61,154 nucleotides of DNA from Chloroflexota bacterium (GCA_013816405.1 JACDEL010000007.1:1-61154); one strand, 5' to 3'. Numbered from the stretch's first letter, positions 17,466 through 28,378 are shown. Notes: generated from the letters alone by a model not told the origin. Made by a program: numbers and translations.

Positions 17466-18811
17466 ATCCCGTCGCCAATCGTTCGATCCAGGCCGTCCTG
17501 TTCGGCACGTTCACGCTGCGCTTCAGCACGGGCCTCACCGGGGGGCTCTTCTCCTACTACGCAACCCAGCTCCCGGCGCATGGCGGCGTCGAGATGACCG
17601 CCTTCCTGCTCGGCCTGATGATGGCCACCTACTTCGTCGCCGAGCTGATCCTGTCCCCGGGGTTCGGGATCCTTTCAGATCACCTCGGGGCGCACCGGGT
17701 GATGCAGTGGGGCCCGGTCTTCGGCGCGATTGCGGTGGTCCTCACCTTCGCCACCACCGACCTCTTCCTGCTCGGCGTCACACGCTTCATCGAGGGTGCC
17801 GCTGCCGGCGCCAGCGTCCCGTCGATCCTGGGCTACATCGCCATTGCCACCAGTCGCGACGTGCCACTCCGCGGCCGGACGGTCGCGCGCTTCGAAGCGG
17901 CCACCATCGCGGGCCTGGGGATCGGGCTTGTCGCGGCAGGGCCGATGTGGGAGGTCTTCGCTCGCGTCGCGTTCCTGCTCAACGCGGGCCTGTACGGCCT
18001 CTCGTTCGCCATCTATCGCTGGGGAGTCGCCGACCTCGCGAGCCAGGGGCACCCGCCGGAGGTCGAGCCGGTGCACTCCTCCGAGCTGCGACCGGCCAGG
18101 TTCGATTTCGCGCGCTACCGACGGGTGATCAGCAGCCCGCGGGTGTGGCTCCTGGCACCCACCTGGATCGCCCTCAACGCCGTCATCGGGACCTGGACCT
18201 CACAGTCGATCTTCCAGCTCGTTCGCGAGCCATCGCCACGCTTTGCCGACCAGCTGCTGATGGGAGGATTCCGACCGATCGAGATCAGCATCGGCCTCGG
18301 CGGCGCGCTCCTGGTCTTCTTCGTGGGACTCCTCTTCTGGGGCGGGCGCTTCAAGGCCTATCGGCGCACCACCATCATCGTGATCGGGCTGGCTGGCGGT
18401 CTGCTGATGGTCGGCGCCGCATTCGGCCTCAATCATTCGGCGGGGTTCGGCCTCCTCCTCCAGGTGCCACTGGGACTCGTCGCCCTTGGCGGCCTCTTCG
18501 TGCTGGCTGGCGCGACGCCTGCCGCGCTGGGGCTGCTGGCGGATATCAGCGAGGCCCACCCAGCAGACCGCGGCGCGATCATGGGCCTCTATTCGGTCTT
18601 CCTGGCCCTCGGCCAGATCACGGGCGCACTGCTGGGCGGTGGCGCCGCGCAATGGCAGGGCATCGACGGCCTGCTGGCTGCCTCGCTCGGCCTCCTGCTC
18701 TTCGCCCTCCTGCCCGTCCGCGCCCTGCGCGACAGCGAGCACCTGGTCGGACTGGCCCACGACGACCACGGATCGGGCAATCCCGGCGGCACCTCCCAGG
18801 GGAAGACCTAG
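17462..18811 (+). CDS. MFS transporter
   Basis: 449 aa with about twelve hydrophobic helices. The loop after helix 2 (GFGILSDHLGAHRVMQWGP) fits the MFS GxxxDxxGxR motif. It starts at GTG, overlapping the peptidase stop (GTGA), so the two are translationally coupled. Substrate unknown; coupling to a cell-surface peptidase suggests peptide or amino-acid uptake, which is inference. Confidence 0.87.
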   Translation: MNPVANRSIQAVLFGTFTLRFSTGLTGGLFSYYATQLPAHGGVEMTAFLLGLMMATYFVAELILSPGFGILSDHLGAHRVMQWGPVFGAIAVVLTFATTDLFLLGVTRFIEGAAAGASVPSILGYIAIATSRDVPLRGRTVARFEAATIAGLGIGLVAAGPMWEVFARVAFLLNAGLYGLSFAIYRWGVADLASQGHPPEVEPVHSSELRPARFDFARYRRVISSPRVWLLAPTWIALNAVIGTWTSQSIFQLVREPSPRFADQLLMGGFRPIEISIGLGGALLVFFVGLLFWGGRFKAYRRTTIIVIGLAGGLLMVGAAFGLNHSAGFGLLLQVPLGLVALGGLFVLAGATPAALGLLADISEAHPADRGAIMGLYSVFLALGQITGALLGGGAAQWQGIDGLLAASLGLLLFALLPVRALRDSEHLVGLAHDDHGSGNPGGTSQGKT

Positions 18812-18861
18812 GCAAAGGCCGAGCCCGACCCCGACTGAGCCGACCCGCCTCGGCCAGCCAG

Positions 18862-18867
18862 TAGAAT
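18862..18867 (+). promoter_or_regulatory. -10 box (TAGAAT) of proS
   Basis: TAGAAT with 9 nt to the ATG, same box and spacing as korD. Confidence 0.6.
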
Positions 18868-18876
18868 CAGCCCTCC

Positions 18877-20576
<1,700 letters not shown>

Positions 20577-20580
<4 letters not shown>

Positions 20581-21449
20581 CGGAGCTGCGGCAGGACCTC
20601 CGACCCGATTCGCTCCAGCCTCGTGCTGTCGTTCACGCCACGAACACTAATCAGGATGTGCTGCGCGCCGGCCTCGCCCAGCGCCCCGAAGCGCTCGACC
20701 AGCTCGTCGTTTGACTGCGCCTCGACATCGACGCTCTGCAGCGTGCTGCGCTCGATCTCCTCGTAGGGACGTCCCAGCCGCTCGCAGTGCTCTCGCAGCA
20801 CGGCGTACTTGTGCGCGATGCGCGTCGCGTCGCCGAAGACGTTGCAAGCGTCCGCGTACTGCGCCACAAGGCGGAGCGTCTTTCGCTCCCCGCCACCACC
20901 GATCATGATCGGCACCCTCGGCCGCGAGATCGCCTGGGGTGAGTTCAGGAGCCGGGTCGCCGCGAAGTGCTTCCCGTGGAACGCCTCGCCAGTTCCGCTT
21001 CCACCCGACCACATGGCCTGGGCCATCTGCAGCGTCTCCTCGAGCATCTCAAAGCGTTCGCGCAAGGGCGGGAACGGGAAGCCGAGCGCGGTCGACTCCT
21101 CCTCGTTCCAGGCCGCTCCGATCCCGAACCAGGCGCGGCCGCCGGACAGCACGTCGAGCGTGGTGGCAGCCTTGATCCAGAGGCCGGGCTGGCGGTAATG
21201 AATCCCGCCCACCATCAGCCCCAGCCGCGCGCGCTGCGAGTTGGCGGCCATGAAGCCGAGCGCGGTCATCCCCTCGAGCATCGGCGCCTCCGGCGGGCCG
21301 AGGCCTCGGATCTGGAAGAAGTGGTCCATTACCCAGATCGAGTCGAAGCCCACGTCGTCAGCTGTCCGGGTGACGCGCGAGAGGGTTCCTGAGATCATTT
21401 CGGCCCCGCCAGGCCAAGTAAAGCTGTTGATCTGGAGGCCGAACTTCAT
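20577..21449 (-). CDS. LLM-class F420-dependent oxidoreductase
   Basis: 290 aa, luciferase-like monooxygenase fold: MKFGLQINSFTWPGG, DSIWVMDHFFQIR, GLMVGGIHYRQPGLWIKAATTLDVLSGGRAWFGIGAAWNEEE (family hallmark GRAxFGIGAAW) and VPIMIGGGGERKTLRLVAQYADACN. These enzymes usually use coenzyme F420 rather than FMN. The 3' end overlaps the proS end by 4 bp in convergent orientation. AAGGA lies upstream of the ATG. Substrate unknown. Confidence 0.88.
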
Positions 21450-21522
21450 GCAATAATCCTTGCTCTGATGGTTATGCTGGGAGTAATATCGTAACGTCCA
21501 GCTCCGTTAGTGGACCAAGGCG

Positions 21523-22425
21523 ATGGTCACTCGCGTCTCGGTCGGGACGCCACTTGAGGAGGCGACCGATCACTTCCTGCTCAACCTGGAGAATCGGCGG
21601 GATCGCTCACCGAACACAGTATCGACTTACCGCGGGGCGATCGCGCAGTTCGGGCGGTTTCTGGCAGACACCGGGATGCCGACCGAGGTCGAGTCAATCA
21701 AGCGCGAGCATGTCGAAGCATGGCTCGATGCCCTCAAAGCTCGCGGCTCGGCACCAGCCACGCGACAGGGGCGGCTGGCCGCGCTGAAGTCGCTCTTCGC
21801 CTTTCTCATCCGAGAGGACTACCTCGTCCGCTCCCCTGTCGAGAAGGTGCAGGGCATCCGGCAGCCCGAGCGGTTGACCCCCATCCTCACCGAGGCCGAT
21901 GTCGACGCCATGCGCCGCGTGATGCGAACCGACATTCGAGCTCGTGCCATCTTCGAGCTGCTGCTCGACACCGGGCTCCGGCGGGCAGAACTGGCAGCGC
22001 TCACCGTCGCCGACGTCGACCGCAGCGCGCGCGTGGTTCACGTCCGGCATGGCAAGGGCGACAAGGAGAGGTTGTCGCGCTTCACCCGTACCACAGCCGA
22101 AGTCCTGTTCAAGTACATCGCCTGGCGCAAGAAGCACGCCGCCGCCGCCACTCCGTGGCTGTGGCTCGGGCACCGCGGCCGGCTGACCGATGCTGGCATC
22201 GAAGAACTGCTCAAAGCGAAGGCCGAGGCCGCGGGGATCTCGAGTTTCCACATGCACCGGCTGCGGCACACGTGGGCCGACAAGGCGCAGCGCGCCGGTA
22301 TGAGCCTGTCCAGCCTGATGGCTATGGGTGGATGGTCGAGCTACACGGTCATGAGCCGGTACGGCAAGTCGGCGGCACAGATGCGAGCGCTGGAGGAGTA
22401 CGACAAGGTGTTCGATGGTGACTGA
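21523..22425 (+). CDS. Tyrosine recombinase (integrase, XerC/D fold)
   Basis: 300 aa: N-terminal SAM-like core-binding domain (ATDHFLLNLENRRDRSPNTVSTYRGA split over 10-35) and C-terminal catalytic domain with Arg in TGLRRAEL (~152), Lys in HGKGDKERL, HxxR in HMHRLRHTW, Trp in GGWSSYTV and the nucleophile Tyr in MSRYGKS. All catalytic residues are present. It sits at the edge of a gene-poor accessory segment that ends in a tRNA 3' half 3 kb further on, so it is more likely an element integrase than the chromosomal Xer protein. Confidence 0.9.
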   Translation: MVTRVSVGTPLEEATDHFLLNLENRRDRSPNTVSTYRGAIAQFGRFLADTGMPTEVESIKREHVEAWLDALKARGSAPATRQGRLAALKSLFAFLIREDYLVRSPVEKVQGIRQPERLTPILTEADVDAMRRVMRTDIRARAIFELLLDTGLRRAELAALTVADVDRSARVVHVRHGKGDKERLSRFTRTTAEVLFKYIAWRKKHAAAATPWLWLGHRGRLTDAGIEELLKAKAEAAGISSFHMHRLRHTWADKAQRAGMSLSSLMAMGGWSSYTVMSRYGKSAAQMRALEEYDKVFDGD

Positions 22426-22548
22426 GCATCCAGCCCGGTACCGGCGTGACGCCGCCGGCAAGCTGACGGCATCCTGCGGCTGCCGAATGGCTGGAGCGCA
22501 TTTGTATTAAGGACCGTCGCAGGCGTCGTGACCCAATCCCATCGCGGG

Positions 22549-23238
22549 TCACCCGGATCGCGGCCGGTTGGATGCCAACTCGCGCCGATAGACGACCACC
22601 TTCCACGAGCGCGTCCCGCCGCGGTGGGCCGCTCCGTACCCTGCCTCTCCCATCACCCGGTCGATCTGGGCGCGACGGGCGATGTACCAGTGGTCTGGCC
22701 TGCGTCGCAGAGCCCAGATCAGGTTGGACAGGTGCATCCGAACGCGCGACCACCACGCGTCGTGCGGGTAGATCAGGCCGACCAGCCGCGGGCCGGGCCT
22801 GACCGCCGCTCGCAGCAGGGCCGCATGATGGGGATAACAACAGATCACTGCGTCGAGCGTCACGATGTCGGCCGCCGGTAGCTCAGCTGCCAGCTCCACA
22901 ACATCGCCATACCGATAGTCGACCCGATCTGCCAGCCCTCGCCGCTCAGCCTCGCCGCGCGCCGCCGCCAGGTAATCCCGCGAGGCGTCGACGTCCACCG
23001 CCTTCGCTGCGCCGGCCTCCAATAACGAGAGATGGACGATCCCCACCCCGGCCCCGACGTCCAGCAGTGTGGCGCTCCCCACCCCCTCGGCGCGCAGGAC
23101 GTTGATCAGCTCCTGGGTCGCCGGAGGCACTCCGCAGCAGCGCCAGCGCTCGAGGTCCCCGGCCGCGCCGTGGCCGTCGTAGCCGATCTGTTCCAGTTCC
23201 TCGTCACTGCAGAATCGGCGGGCGTGGTCCGGCGGCAT
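22549..23238 (-). CDS. Class I SAM-dependent methyltransferase
   Basis: 229 aa. Rossmann motif I is ATLLDVGAGVGIVHLSLLEAG, motif II AVDVDASRDYL, and ADIVTLDAVICCYP the post-II acidic loop. The N-terminal CSDEELEQIGYDGHGAAGDLERWRCCG is outside the core. Target unknown. CAGCAT lies 6 nt before the ATG, a weak version of the leaderless box. Confidence 0.83.
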   Translation of the reverse strand: MPPDHARRFCSDEELEQIGYDGHGAAGDLERWRCCGVPPATQELINVLRAEGVGSATLLDVGAGVGIVHLSLLEAGAAKAVDVDASRDYLAAARGEAERRGLADRVDYRYGDVVELAAELPAADIVTLDAVICCYPHHAALLRAAVRPGPRLVGLIYPHDAWWSRVRMHLSNLIWALRRRPDHWYIARRAQIDRVMGEAGYGAAHRGGTRSWKVVVYRRELASNRPRSG

Positions 23239-23311
23239 GACACCATGCTGCGCGAGCAGTCAAGGCGCTTCTTGACATGCGTCTACTACCTCGCGTCTGC
23301 TGACCCGCCGG

Positions 23312-23374
23312 GCGCGAAGAGCCTGAGCGGCGACGGCCGCGGCGATCGGTAGCGCGCAGGGCGACCCCGGCCCT
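23312..23374 (+). repeat. Dispersed intergenic repeat, copy A
   Basis: 63 nt, almost identical in length and order to copy B at 26798. Core GCGGCGATCGGTAGC and a downstream CCCCGGCCCTA block; GGCCG...CGGCC ends can pair. It lies 65 bp upstream of the decayed membrane-protein gene. Confidence 0.7.
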
Positions 23375-23439
23375 ATCCTGCGTCCGCAGCAGATGAAGCG
23401 GTCGGCTAACCGACGGACCGGGGTACCACGGGTCAGACC

Positions 23440-23930
23440 ATGACGGTCATCAATCGGGACGGAGCCTTGATAGGACCGGGCTCAGAGTGGTTCTGGGCCA
23501 TGGCACAGTTCGTCGTCGTCACCATCACGCTCCTGGCTATCTACCGTCAGGTTCGGGCCGAAGGGTCGGCCAACGCCCTACAGCAGGTCGATTCTTTCAA
23601 GGCGCATTGGGAGAGCGATCAGATGCGCCGCATCCGACTGCAGATCGCGTTGCACCTCGTCAGGGAGCGGGATTCTCGGCGCTCTATCCGTTTCTCACAC
23701 CGTTCGTTCAGTTCTTTGAGGACTTAGCCGGCCTTCAGGAGAAAGGCGCCACGTCGGCACTAGGTACGTCTGGGAAAGCTGGGGGCGGACCGTCCAATTC
23801 TGGCGGGCGGTTTTGGCTCCAACGATCCAGCAGGGCCGGGTGGTTGAAGACCAGCCAGAGGGCAACATTGGTTTCGAGAAGCTGAACGACCACCGGGGCC
23901 GCGTCGCGGCGCATGCCGGCAGGATTTGGC
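23440..23930 (+). pseudogene. Frameshifted gene for a single-pass membrane protein of unknown function
   Basis: Homology-like reading needs three frames in turn. Frame 1 starts at 23440 with GSEWFWAMAQFVVVTITLL and a QVRAEGSANALQQVDSF region. After about codon 75 the frame shifts to one giving FSALYPFLTPFVQFFEDLAG, and then again to one giving YVWESWGRTVQFWRAVLAP. These pieces belong together in a recurrent hypothetical protein family with one N-terminal membrane helix. Two frameshifts make decay likelier than read error. Confidence 0.65.
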
Positions 23931-23947
23931 CCCTCAGCGCGCTTCCA

Positions 23948-25171
23948 TCATGCCGCCGGTGGCATCGCTGCCGCCGACGCTCCCACCGCCTGCAGCCGCA
24001 TCGTGTAGGTGATGATCCCGATCAGGATTGAGATCCCGAGCACCGGCGTGATGAACTTGAACGCATCCGGCACGTCGAACAGGATCGCGAGCGTGAAGGC
24101 CGCAACCGCGAGCGAGACCCCCCAGAAGATGACGTGGTCCGCCCACGCCCAGATCTCCCGGCGTGCTCGGGTGAGGTCGAAGAGCAGCCCGAAGAGGATG
24201 TTGGTGACCATCCCCACGAAAAGTGGATGCTCACTGGCGGGAATCAGGTTGGGTGGGACCTGGTTGATATCCTGGTTCCAGAGCGCCAGGAACCCGTAGA
24301 TCAGATAGATGAAAACCGCGAGGTAGACGAGCGCGAACGGGATCGCAATGGCGTAGTGGCGCGCCGAGTCCGCCCGCAACCATCCAGGGGATACCACCTT
24401 GCGCCAGGCGAGGGTCAGGAAGATGACGAACGCCGCGATATCAAGGGGGATGTACATCGTCACCAGCGGGTTCACGTTCGTCAGGATGCCGACGGCGATG
24501 AATGCGCCGCCGACGAAGAAGAGCCATACCATCCAGGTGCCGCGGCGAGTCCGGTCGTTGCCTCGAAGCCGCCAATACGCAAACGACATAGCCACCAGCA
24601 CCAGGTAGGCGCTCACCTGTGTTTCGGCGTGTGCGCCGATGGCCCCTCCCGGCAGGAAGTCACCCCCGCTGGCGAACTGGATCTGCAGCAGCACTCCCAG
24701 GGTCGAGCCGACGACGAGGGTGACCAGGCCGACCACCGCTCCGAGCTGCGGCGTGGTCAGGTTGCGATAGCCGATACGCGCCGCCTCGCGGACCAGCCAG
24801 CCCACGAAGAGGACGATGCCCAGCAACACGAACGCTCCGGCCACGGCGCGGAAGGGCCGATTCCCGGTCCACCATGCCAGGATGTAGACAGGCACCGATC
24901 CGATGAGCACCAGCGACACCCACCGCACCCATCGGTCGCCAACCTGGCGCACACCGCTGCCGTATAGCCACAGGGTGCTGGCCGCGATGCCGAGCGTGAT
25001 CCAGCCGATGGTCCCCGAGTGCAGATGGGTCAGCAGCTGGTCTCGGTCGGTGAAGTCGATGATGCCCAGCCCCCGCGCCATCCCCAGCCCGATGGTGACC
25101 AGGAACAGGATCAACGCGGTCTGGTAGAGCCAGTGAACCTCTCTCGAAAAACGAGACTCGGACGGATCCAA
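23948..25171 (-). CDS. Polytopic membrane protein resembling heme-copper oxidase subunit I-type proteins
   Basis: 407 aa with about twelve hydrophobic helices. Conserved-looking His residues fall near helix ends (LLTHLHSGTIGW, GAIGAHAETQV, ASEHPLFVGMVTN), as in heme-bearing cytochrome oxidase I-like or NnrS-like proteins, but the full Cu(B) ligand set is not recognisable. A strong GGAGGAGGG precedes the TTG at 25171, which is preferred over the TTG 13 codons upstream. No subunit II or cytochrome gene is adjacent. Function unknown. Confidence 0.6.
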   Translation of the reverse strand: MDPSESRFSREVHWLYQTALILFLVTIGLGMARGLGIIDFTDRDQLLTHLHSGTIGWITLGIAASTLWLYGSGVRQVGDRWVRWVSLVLIGSVPVYILAWWTGNRPFRAVAGAFVLLGIVLFVGWLVREAARIGYRNLTTPQLGAVVGLVTLVVGSTLGVLLQIQFASGGDFLPGGAIGAHAETQVSAYLVLVAMSFAYWRLRGNDRTRRGTWMVWLFFVGGAFIAVGILTNVNPLVTMYIPLDIAAFVIFLTLAWRKVVSPGWLRADSARHYAIAIPFALVYLAVFIYLIYGFLALWNQDINQVPPNLIPASEHPLFVGMVTNILFGLLFDLTRARREIWAWADHVIFWGVSLAVAAFTLAILFDVPDAFKFITPVLGISILIGIITYTMRLQAVGASAAAMPPAA

Positions 25172-25210
25172 TTGCCCTCCTCCTCTCGACCAGTCTCCGG
25201 CGCCCGTCAA

Positions 25211-25746
25211 GAGCCTCCCGGTCCGGCGTCATGGGGTCGGCGCCATCGGCGTGCACGCATCAGGGCGTTGGTTCTAACAGGGGCTGATCGAGAATTTGGA
25301 CGAAGGTGATCCAAGGGTCGTCCATTTCAAGCGCCTAGAAACTGACCCGCTACCTTTCGACGCCCCAGGTGACGCCCCCGAAGTTGGACGCCAGCGCTAC
25401 GTCATGGACGATTGGGCGGCCCGGAACGCCCGACAATGCACGCGGCGGACGCCAGCAGACAGTCCAGCACGTCACTGGTTTGATTTCGTAAACAGCAGGT
25501 CCTCGGTTCAAATCCGAGTGTCGGCTCCACTCTCCGGCCTCACCAGCATGTGAGAGTGACATTCGTCGGGCAGGAGAATTGCCGACCCGAGCAACGAGTC
25601 GAGCGTGTCACGGTGGCCTCGGTCGGTCGAAGGGATCGCCGGCAGATGGCTTGCGCTGATGGCGTGGGCGTGGCGCGCAGGCGAACCCCGTCCCTACCCC
25701 ATTAGCGAAGATTCGCCCCGGCTGAGTTGCCGATAACAGGACGTCG
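25211..25746. other. Non-coding interval carrying a tRNA-derived scar
   Basis: No convincing gene. A frame from a TTG at 25296 stays open through the tRNA fragment (85 codons) but shows no family signature. The minus strand gives the well-known artefact reading SRHSDLNRGP that antisense tRNA produces. The only clear content is the tRNA-Thr 3' half at 25485-25529. Confidence 0.6.
25485..25529 (+). other. 3' half of a tRNA-Thr(CGT) gene: probable attachment-site remnant
   Basis: From the anticodon loop onward the sequence is a perfect tRNA 3' half: TTCGTAA loop (anticodon CGT at 25487-25489), stem strand ACAGC, 5-nt variable loop AGGTC, T-arm CTCGG-TTCAAAT-CCGAG, acceptor strand TGTCGGC, discriminator T and encoded CCA. 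The 5' side does not fold: the needed GCTGT anticodon strand and GCCGACA acceptor strand are absent. Identity beginning exactly in the anticodon loop is the signature of an att site left by a tRNA-targeting tyrosine recombinase. Confidence 0.85.
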
Positions 25747-26652
25747 ATGCCCCGCGCATCCGCAAGGGGCGGCGGCGGCAAGCGTATCCTGTTCCCGATG
25801 ATCGCCGGCACGAGCGAGCGCGAGTTCCACGCCCCGGTGGCCGGTGGCGAGATCGTGGGCTGGGTGCGCGGCATCGGCCCGCCGGCCCTGCTGCTCCACG
25901 GCGGCCCTGGGATCTCCGAGTACCTGGCCGAGCTGGCCATTGAGCTCTCCGGGGTGATGACCGTGGCTCGCTATCAGCAGCGCGGTCTCCCGCCGTCCGT
26001 CACCGAAGGAGACCGCAGCGTGGACGGACACGTGGCGGACGCTGTGGCGGTGCTGGATGCGCTGGGCTGGCAGCGGGCGTGGATCATCGGCCACTCGTGG
26101 GGTGGCCACCTGGCGATGCACCTGGCGGTGGTCCGCCCGGAACGAGTGACCGTTCTGGCGGCGCTCGATGCGCTCGGAGCGCTCCCCGACGGCGGGGCGG
26201 CGGCGCTCGGTGAGAACGTGGCGCAAGGGCTCACCGACGCGCAGCGGGTCCGTCTGGACGAGTACTCCGCGCGGGAGGAAGCCGGCGAGGGGACAGCCGA
26301 GGAGTGGCTCGAGATCTTTCGCATGCTGTGGCCGTACTACTTCGCGGACCCCGCATCGGCGGCACCCATGCCGGATTTTCGGATGGATCTCGAGGGCCAC
26401 CTGGCCACGTGGTCGTCGATCGCGCAGCACTTCGAGGGCGGCACCCTCGAGCGCGGACTGCCTCGCCTGCAGATGCCCGCGCTAGTCCTGCATGGCGACG
26501 CATCGCCGATCCCCTACGCGGAGGCCGAGCGGGGCGCGGCGCTGATTCAGGGCGTGCGCTTGCGGATCCTGCCTGGAGTCGGCCATTTTGCCTGGCTGGA
26601 GCAGCCTGGCTCGGTCCGGCGGGAGATGGAAGCCCTGCTGGCCTCGGCCTAG
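25747..26652 (+). CDS. Alpha/beta hydrolase (proline iminopeptidase-like)
   Basis: 301 aa. Oxyanion loop LLLHGGPGISEY, nucleophile Ser in IIGHSWGGHLAM, acid in VLHGDASPIPYAEA and His in PGVGHFAWLEQP. HGGPG and YQQRG are typical of proline iminopeptidase/epoxide-hydrolase-like enzymes. ACAGGA stands 6-7 nt before this ATG; an ATG 17 codons in is an alternative. Starts 218 bp after the tRNA scar. Substrate unknown. Confidence 0.85.
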   Translation: MPRASARGGGGKRILFPMIAGTSEREFHAPVAGGEIVGWVRGIGPPALLLHGGPGISEYLAELAIELSGVMTVARYQQRGLPPSVTEGDRSVDGHVADAVAVLDALGWQRAWIIGHSWGGHLAMHLAVVRPERVTVLAALDALGALPDGGAAALGENVAQGLTDAQRVRLDEYSAREEAGEGTAEEWLEIFRMLWPYYFADPASAAPMPDFRMDLEGHLATWSSIAQHFEGGTLERGLPRLQMPALVLHGDASPIPYAEAERGAALIQGVRLRILPGVGHFAWLEQPGSVRREMEALLASA

Positions 26653-26797
26653 TGGGATGACTGCAACCGCGCAGAAGGCGGTTTTCGCGTGTAACCCTGC
26701 GGCCGGCCCGGGGTGCCACGTTAGGGTGCGCGTCCGAAAGTAAGCCCCCAGGAACCGCGAGCCACCAGGCTCGCCATCGGCCGGGGCGACGTTGACA

Positions 26798-26860
26798 GCG
26801 CGAACAGCTTGGGCGGCGACGGCCGCGGCGATCGGTTAGCGTGCAGTCGATCCCGGCCCT
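26798..26860 (+). repeat. Dispersed intergenic repeat, copy B
   Basis: 63 nt matching copy A at roughly five positions in six, including GGCGACGGCCGCGGCGATCG as an unbroken block. Same orientation as copy A relative to the downstream gene. Confidence 0.7.
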
Positions 26861-26978
26861 TACACCATATCGCGAGATTCGCCCATGCGACGCTCACCGT
26901 ATGGGGGCGCATCGGCCCGGTTTCGTCTGCTCGGCCAGGACTTCGACGACATGTCAAGGCTCGGCGTGCGCCCGCATG

Positions 26979-26984
26979 TACACT
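26979..26984 (+). promoter_or_regulatory. -10 box (TACACT) of the FAD oxidase gene
   Basis: TACACT, 6 nt before the ATG. Confidence 0.55.
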
Positions 26985-26990
26985 CCGCGG

Positions 26991-28352
26991 ATGCTGCAGC
27001 AAAGCCTGATCGAGGCGCTCGAGCGCGTGGCTGACGGGCAGGTCATAGCACCCGGCGCGGATGAGTATGACGAGGCGCGGCGGACGTTCAATGCGCTCGT
27101 TGATCGTCGTCCAGCCGTGATCGTCCAGCCGCGATCCGCCGCTGGCATCTCGGCAGTCGTGAAGCTTGCCGCAGAAGCCGATCTACCGATCGCCGTGCGC
27201 GGTGGTGGCCACAGCGCTGCCGGCCACAGCATGGGAGACGGCGCGCTCGTGGTCGACCTCCGCCTCATGCGCAATGTCGAAGTCGACGTTCAGCGCCGGA
27301 GCGTTCGCGCGGAAGGTGGCACGCTCTGGCTCGATGTCGATCCCGCCACGGTCGCCCACGGACTCGCCACGCCGGGCGGAACGTTCGCTGACACCGGCGT
27401 CGGAGGACTGGCACTCGGCGGCGGAATCGGTCACCTGGTGGGGACCTGCGGCCTGACATGCGACAACCTTCTCGCTGCCGAGCTCGTGACCGCCGACGGT
27501 CGGCCGATTCGTGTCGACGCAGAACATGAACCTGACCTCCTCTGGGGTCTCCGCGGTGGCGGAGGCAACTTCGGGATCGTGACCGCCTTCGAGTTTCAGC
27601 TCCACGACGTCAGCTCGCTCCTCGGTGGACACCTGGTCTACCCGCATGCGACCGCGGGCTCCGTCCTGCGACGCGCCCTCCAGGTGATGGAGGACGCTCC
27701 CCCCGAGCTCGTGCTGATGCCCCTGCTCAGCCGGCTCCAATCAGCCATCATCATCACAGTGTGCTATCGAGGCGACCCCGCCATTGGCGAGCGCCTGCTG
27801 AAGCCACTCAGGAACGAACTCCAGCCGACGGAGGACTCGGTTCGGCCTTGCTCGTACCTGGACATGCAGGCGACCAACGGACTCCTCCAATTTGGGCTGC
27901 GCAACTACTGGAAGGGTCACTTTGTGCGGGAGATTCCCGAGGCCGTGCTCGACGCGACGATCGACGACTACGTCGCCGGTCGGCTGCTCGGCAGTGTCCT
28001 GATCGAGCCGATCGCCGGCGTTGCGCGACGCGAGCCTCGAGGTGGTGCCGCCTTCGGCCAGCGCGACGCTCACTACAACGTCAGCGCACTTGCGATCTGG
28101 GAAGATCCAGGCGAGGACTCCAGCCGGATAGCGTGGGCGCGAAGCTACGCTTCGTCACTCGAACCGGTCTCCGTCAGCGGTGGCGGGTACCTCAACTACA
28201 GCACTGAGGAGACGGGCGAGCGGATCCTCGCAGCGTTCGGCGACGAGAAGTTCTCGCGCCTGGTCGGCCTGAAGTCGAAGTGGGATCCTGACAACCGGTT
28301 CCGCTTCAATCACAATATCCCACCGTCGCCGGCAGGTCGGGCTCAGGGGTAG
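26991..28352 (+). CDS. FAD-linked oxidase, berberine-bridge-enzyme type
   Basis: 453 aa: PCMH-type FAD-binding domain (IAVRGGGHSAAGHSMGDGAL; GGHS His is the usual 8-alpha FAD attachment) and a second attachment Cys in GTCGLTCDNLL, which predicts bicovalent flavin. The C-terminal BBE segment NYSTEETGERILAAFG and KSKWDPDNRFRFNHNI is complete. Oxidises sugars or alkaloid-like alcohols with O2 in known members; substrate here unknown. Start fixed by the leaderless promoter; a much longer in-frame reading upstream is rejected. Confidence 0.9.
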   Translation: MLQQSLIEALERVADGQVIAPGADEYDEARRTFNALVDRRPAVIVQPRSAAGISAVVKLAAEADLPIAVRGGGHSAAGHSMGDGALVVDLRLMRNVEVDVQRRSVRAEGGTLWLDVDPATVAHGLATPGGTFADTGVGGLALGGGIGHLVGTCGLTCDNLLAAELVTADGRPIRVDAEHEPDLLWGLRGGGGNFGIVTAFEFQLHDVSSLLGGHLVYPHATAGSVLRRALQVMEDAPPELVLMPLLSRLQSAIIITVCYRGDPAIGERLLKPLRNELQPTEDSVRPCSYLDMQATNGLLQFGLRNYWKGHFVREIPEAVLDATIDDYVAGRLLGSVLIEPIAGVARREPRGGAAFGQRDAHYNVSALAIWEDPGEDSSRIAWARSYASSLEPVSVSGGGYLNYSTEETGERILAAFGDEKFSRLVGLKSKWDPDNRFRFNHNIPPSPAGRAQG

Positions 28353-28354
28353 CT

Positions 28355-28378
28355 ACGGCCGTAGCGACGGCCGTAGCG
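28355..28378. repeat. Tandem 12-bp palindromic repeat, two copies
   Basis: ACGGCCGTAGCG occurs twice head to tail directly after the FAD oxidase stop; each unit contains the palindrome CTACGGCCGTAG when joined to its neighbour. Confidence 0.6.

Larger units (their letters stand above)
26653..26990. other. Intergenic region with a weak terminator and repeat copy B
   Basis: Contains the hairpin AACCGC-N7-GCGGTT followed by TT at 26665-26685 (likely hydrolase terminator), repeat copy B at 26798-26860 and the promoter of the FAD oxidase. No coding pattern was found. Confidence 0.55.

Noticed and set aside
21523-22425. Naming the recombinase XerC or XerD
   Set aside because: The fold fits, but the accessory setting and tRNA scar favour an element integrase; nothing visible supports a dif-specific role.
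25350-25562. Minus-strand ORF reading SRHSDLNRGP
   Set aside because: This is the well-known false protein produced by reading antisense across a tRNA T-arm; it overlaps the tRNA-Thr 3' half.
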